Assembly (NCBI GenBank): GCA_021774205.1
Contig: JAJFJI010000030.1
Coordinates: forward strand, 1 to 6,597
Direction of reading: 5' to 3'
Source of the DNA: Nitrosomonas sp.
GTDB lineage: Bacteria; Pseudomonadota; Gammaproteobacteria; Burkholderiales; Nitrosomonadaceae
DNA length: 6,597 nucleotides
In this document: piece after piece, positions 6,564 through 6,597 of the stretch
Position numbering within the stretch: position 1 is the first letter of the stretch
Layout of the letters: each line of letters starts with the position of its first letter
Translations under genes and position numbers: made by a program
Notes under the pieces: model-generated
Told to the model about the DNA's origin: nothing
The model's database searches: none
What the model saw: only the letters and a program-made list of their open reading frames with translations

Positions 6564-6597
6564 AACTATAGTCAGTTCTGAAAGAGACTGGGAATCA

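Noticed and set aside
6524..6572. + strand promoter reading away from hslV (TTGAAA and TATAGT)
   Set aside because: The two elements are 37 bases apart, far from the usual 16-18, and no downstream gene is visible before the window ends.

Overview
The window is ordinary, densely coded bacterial chromosome. Its proteins look proteobacterial, and SucD in particular resembles betaproteobacterial versions as I remember them. An AT-leaning base composition with hslV-hslU, sucC-sucD and a PBP4 gene together would suit a Nitrosomonas-like betaproteobacterium. That is inference without a database search and should be held loosely.

Positions 1-4534 hold five tightly packed genes on the + strand: the 3' end of a hybrid two-component sensor kinase (receiver plus Hpt domains), sucC, sucD, a small proline-rich lipoprotein, and a PBP4-type D-alanyl-D-alanine carboxypeptidase/endopeptidase (dacB). 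The kinase stop overlaps the sucC start by 4 bases. The later gaps are 28, 28 and 29 bases with no visible terminator, so one transcript could run through all five. Positions 4552-6505 hold hslU and hslV on the - strand, read in the order hslV then hslU, with a 91-base gap between them. dacB and hslU end tail to tail, 17 bases apart. The last 92 bases contain no gene that I can support; they carry a likely hslV promoter.

Functionally there are three units. SucC and SucD form succinyl-CoA synthetase, the substrate-level phosphorylation step of the TCA cycle. The lipoprotein and PBP4 are envelope proteins, and PBP4 trims peptidoglycan in the periplasm. HslV and HslU form the cytoplasmic ATP-dependent HslUV protease. 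The kinase tail is a phosphorelay module whose signal and target are not visible here.

I see no mobile element, CRISPR array, tRNA or rRNA, and no evidence of a new multi-gene system. The points most worth a second look are the kinase-sucC stop/start overlap, two perfect palindromes side by side inside dacB, the small Cys-containing lipoprotein with an unusual lipobox, the Gly-to-Ser change beside the Hpt histidine, and a perfect hairpin covering the last codons of hslU at the dacB/hslU junction.
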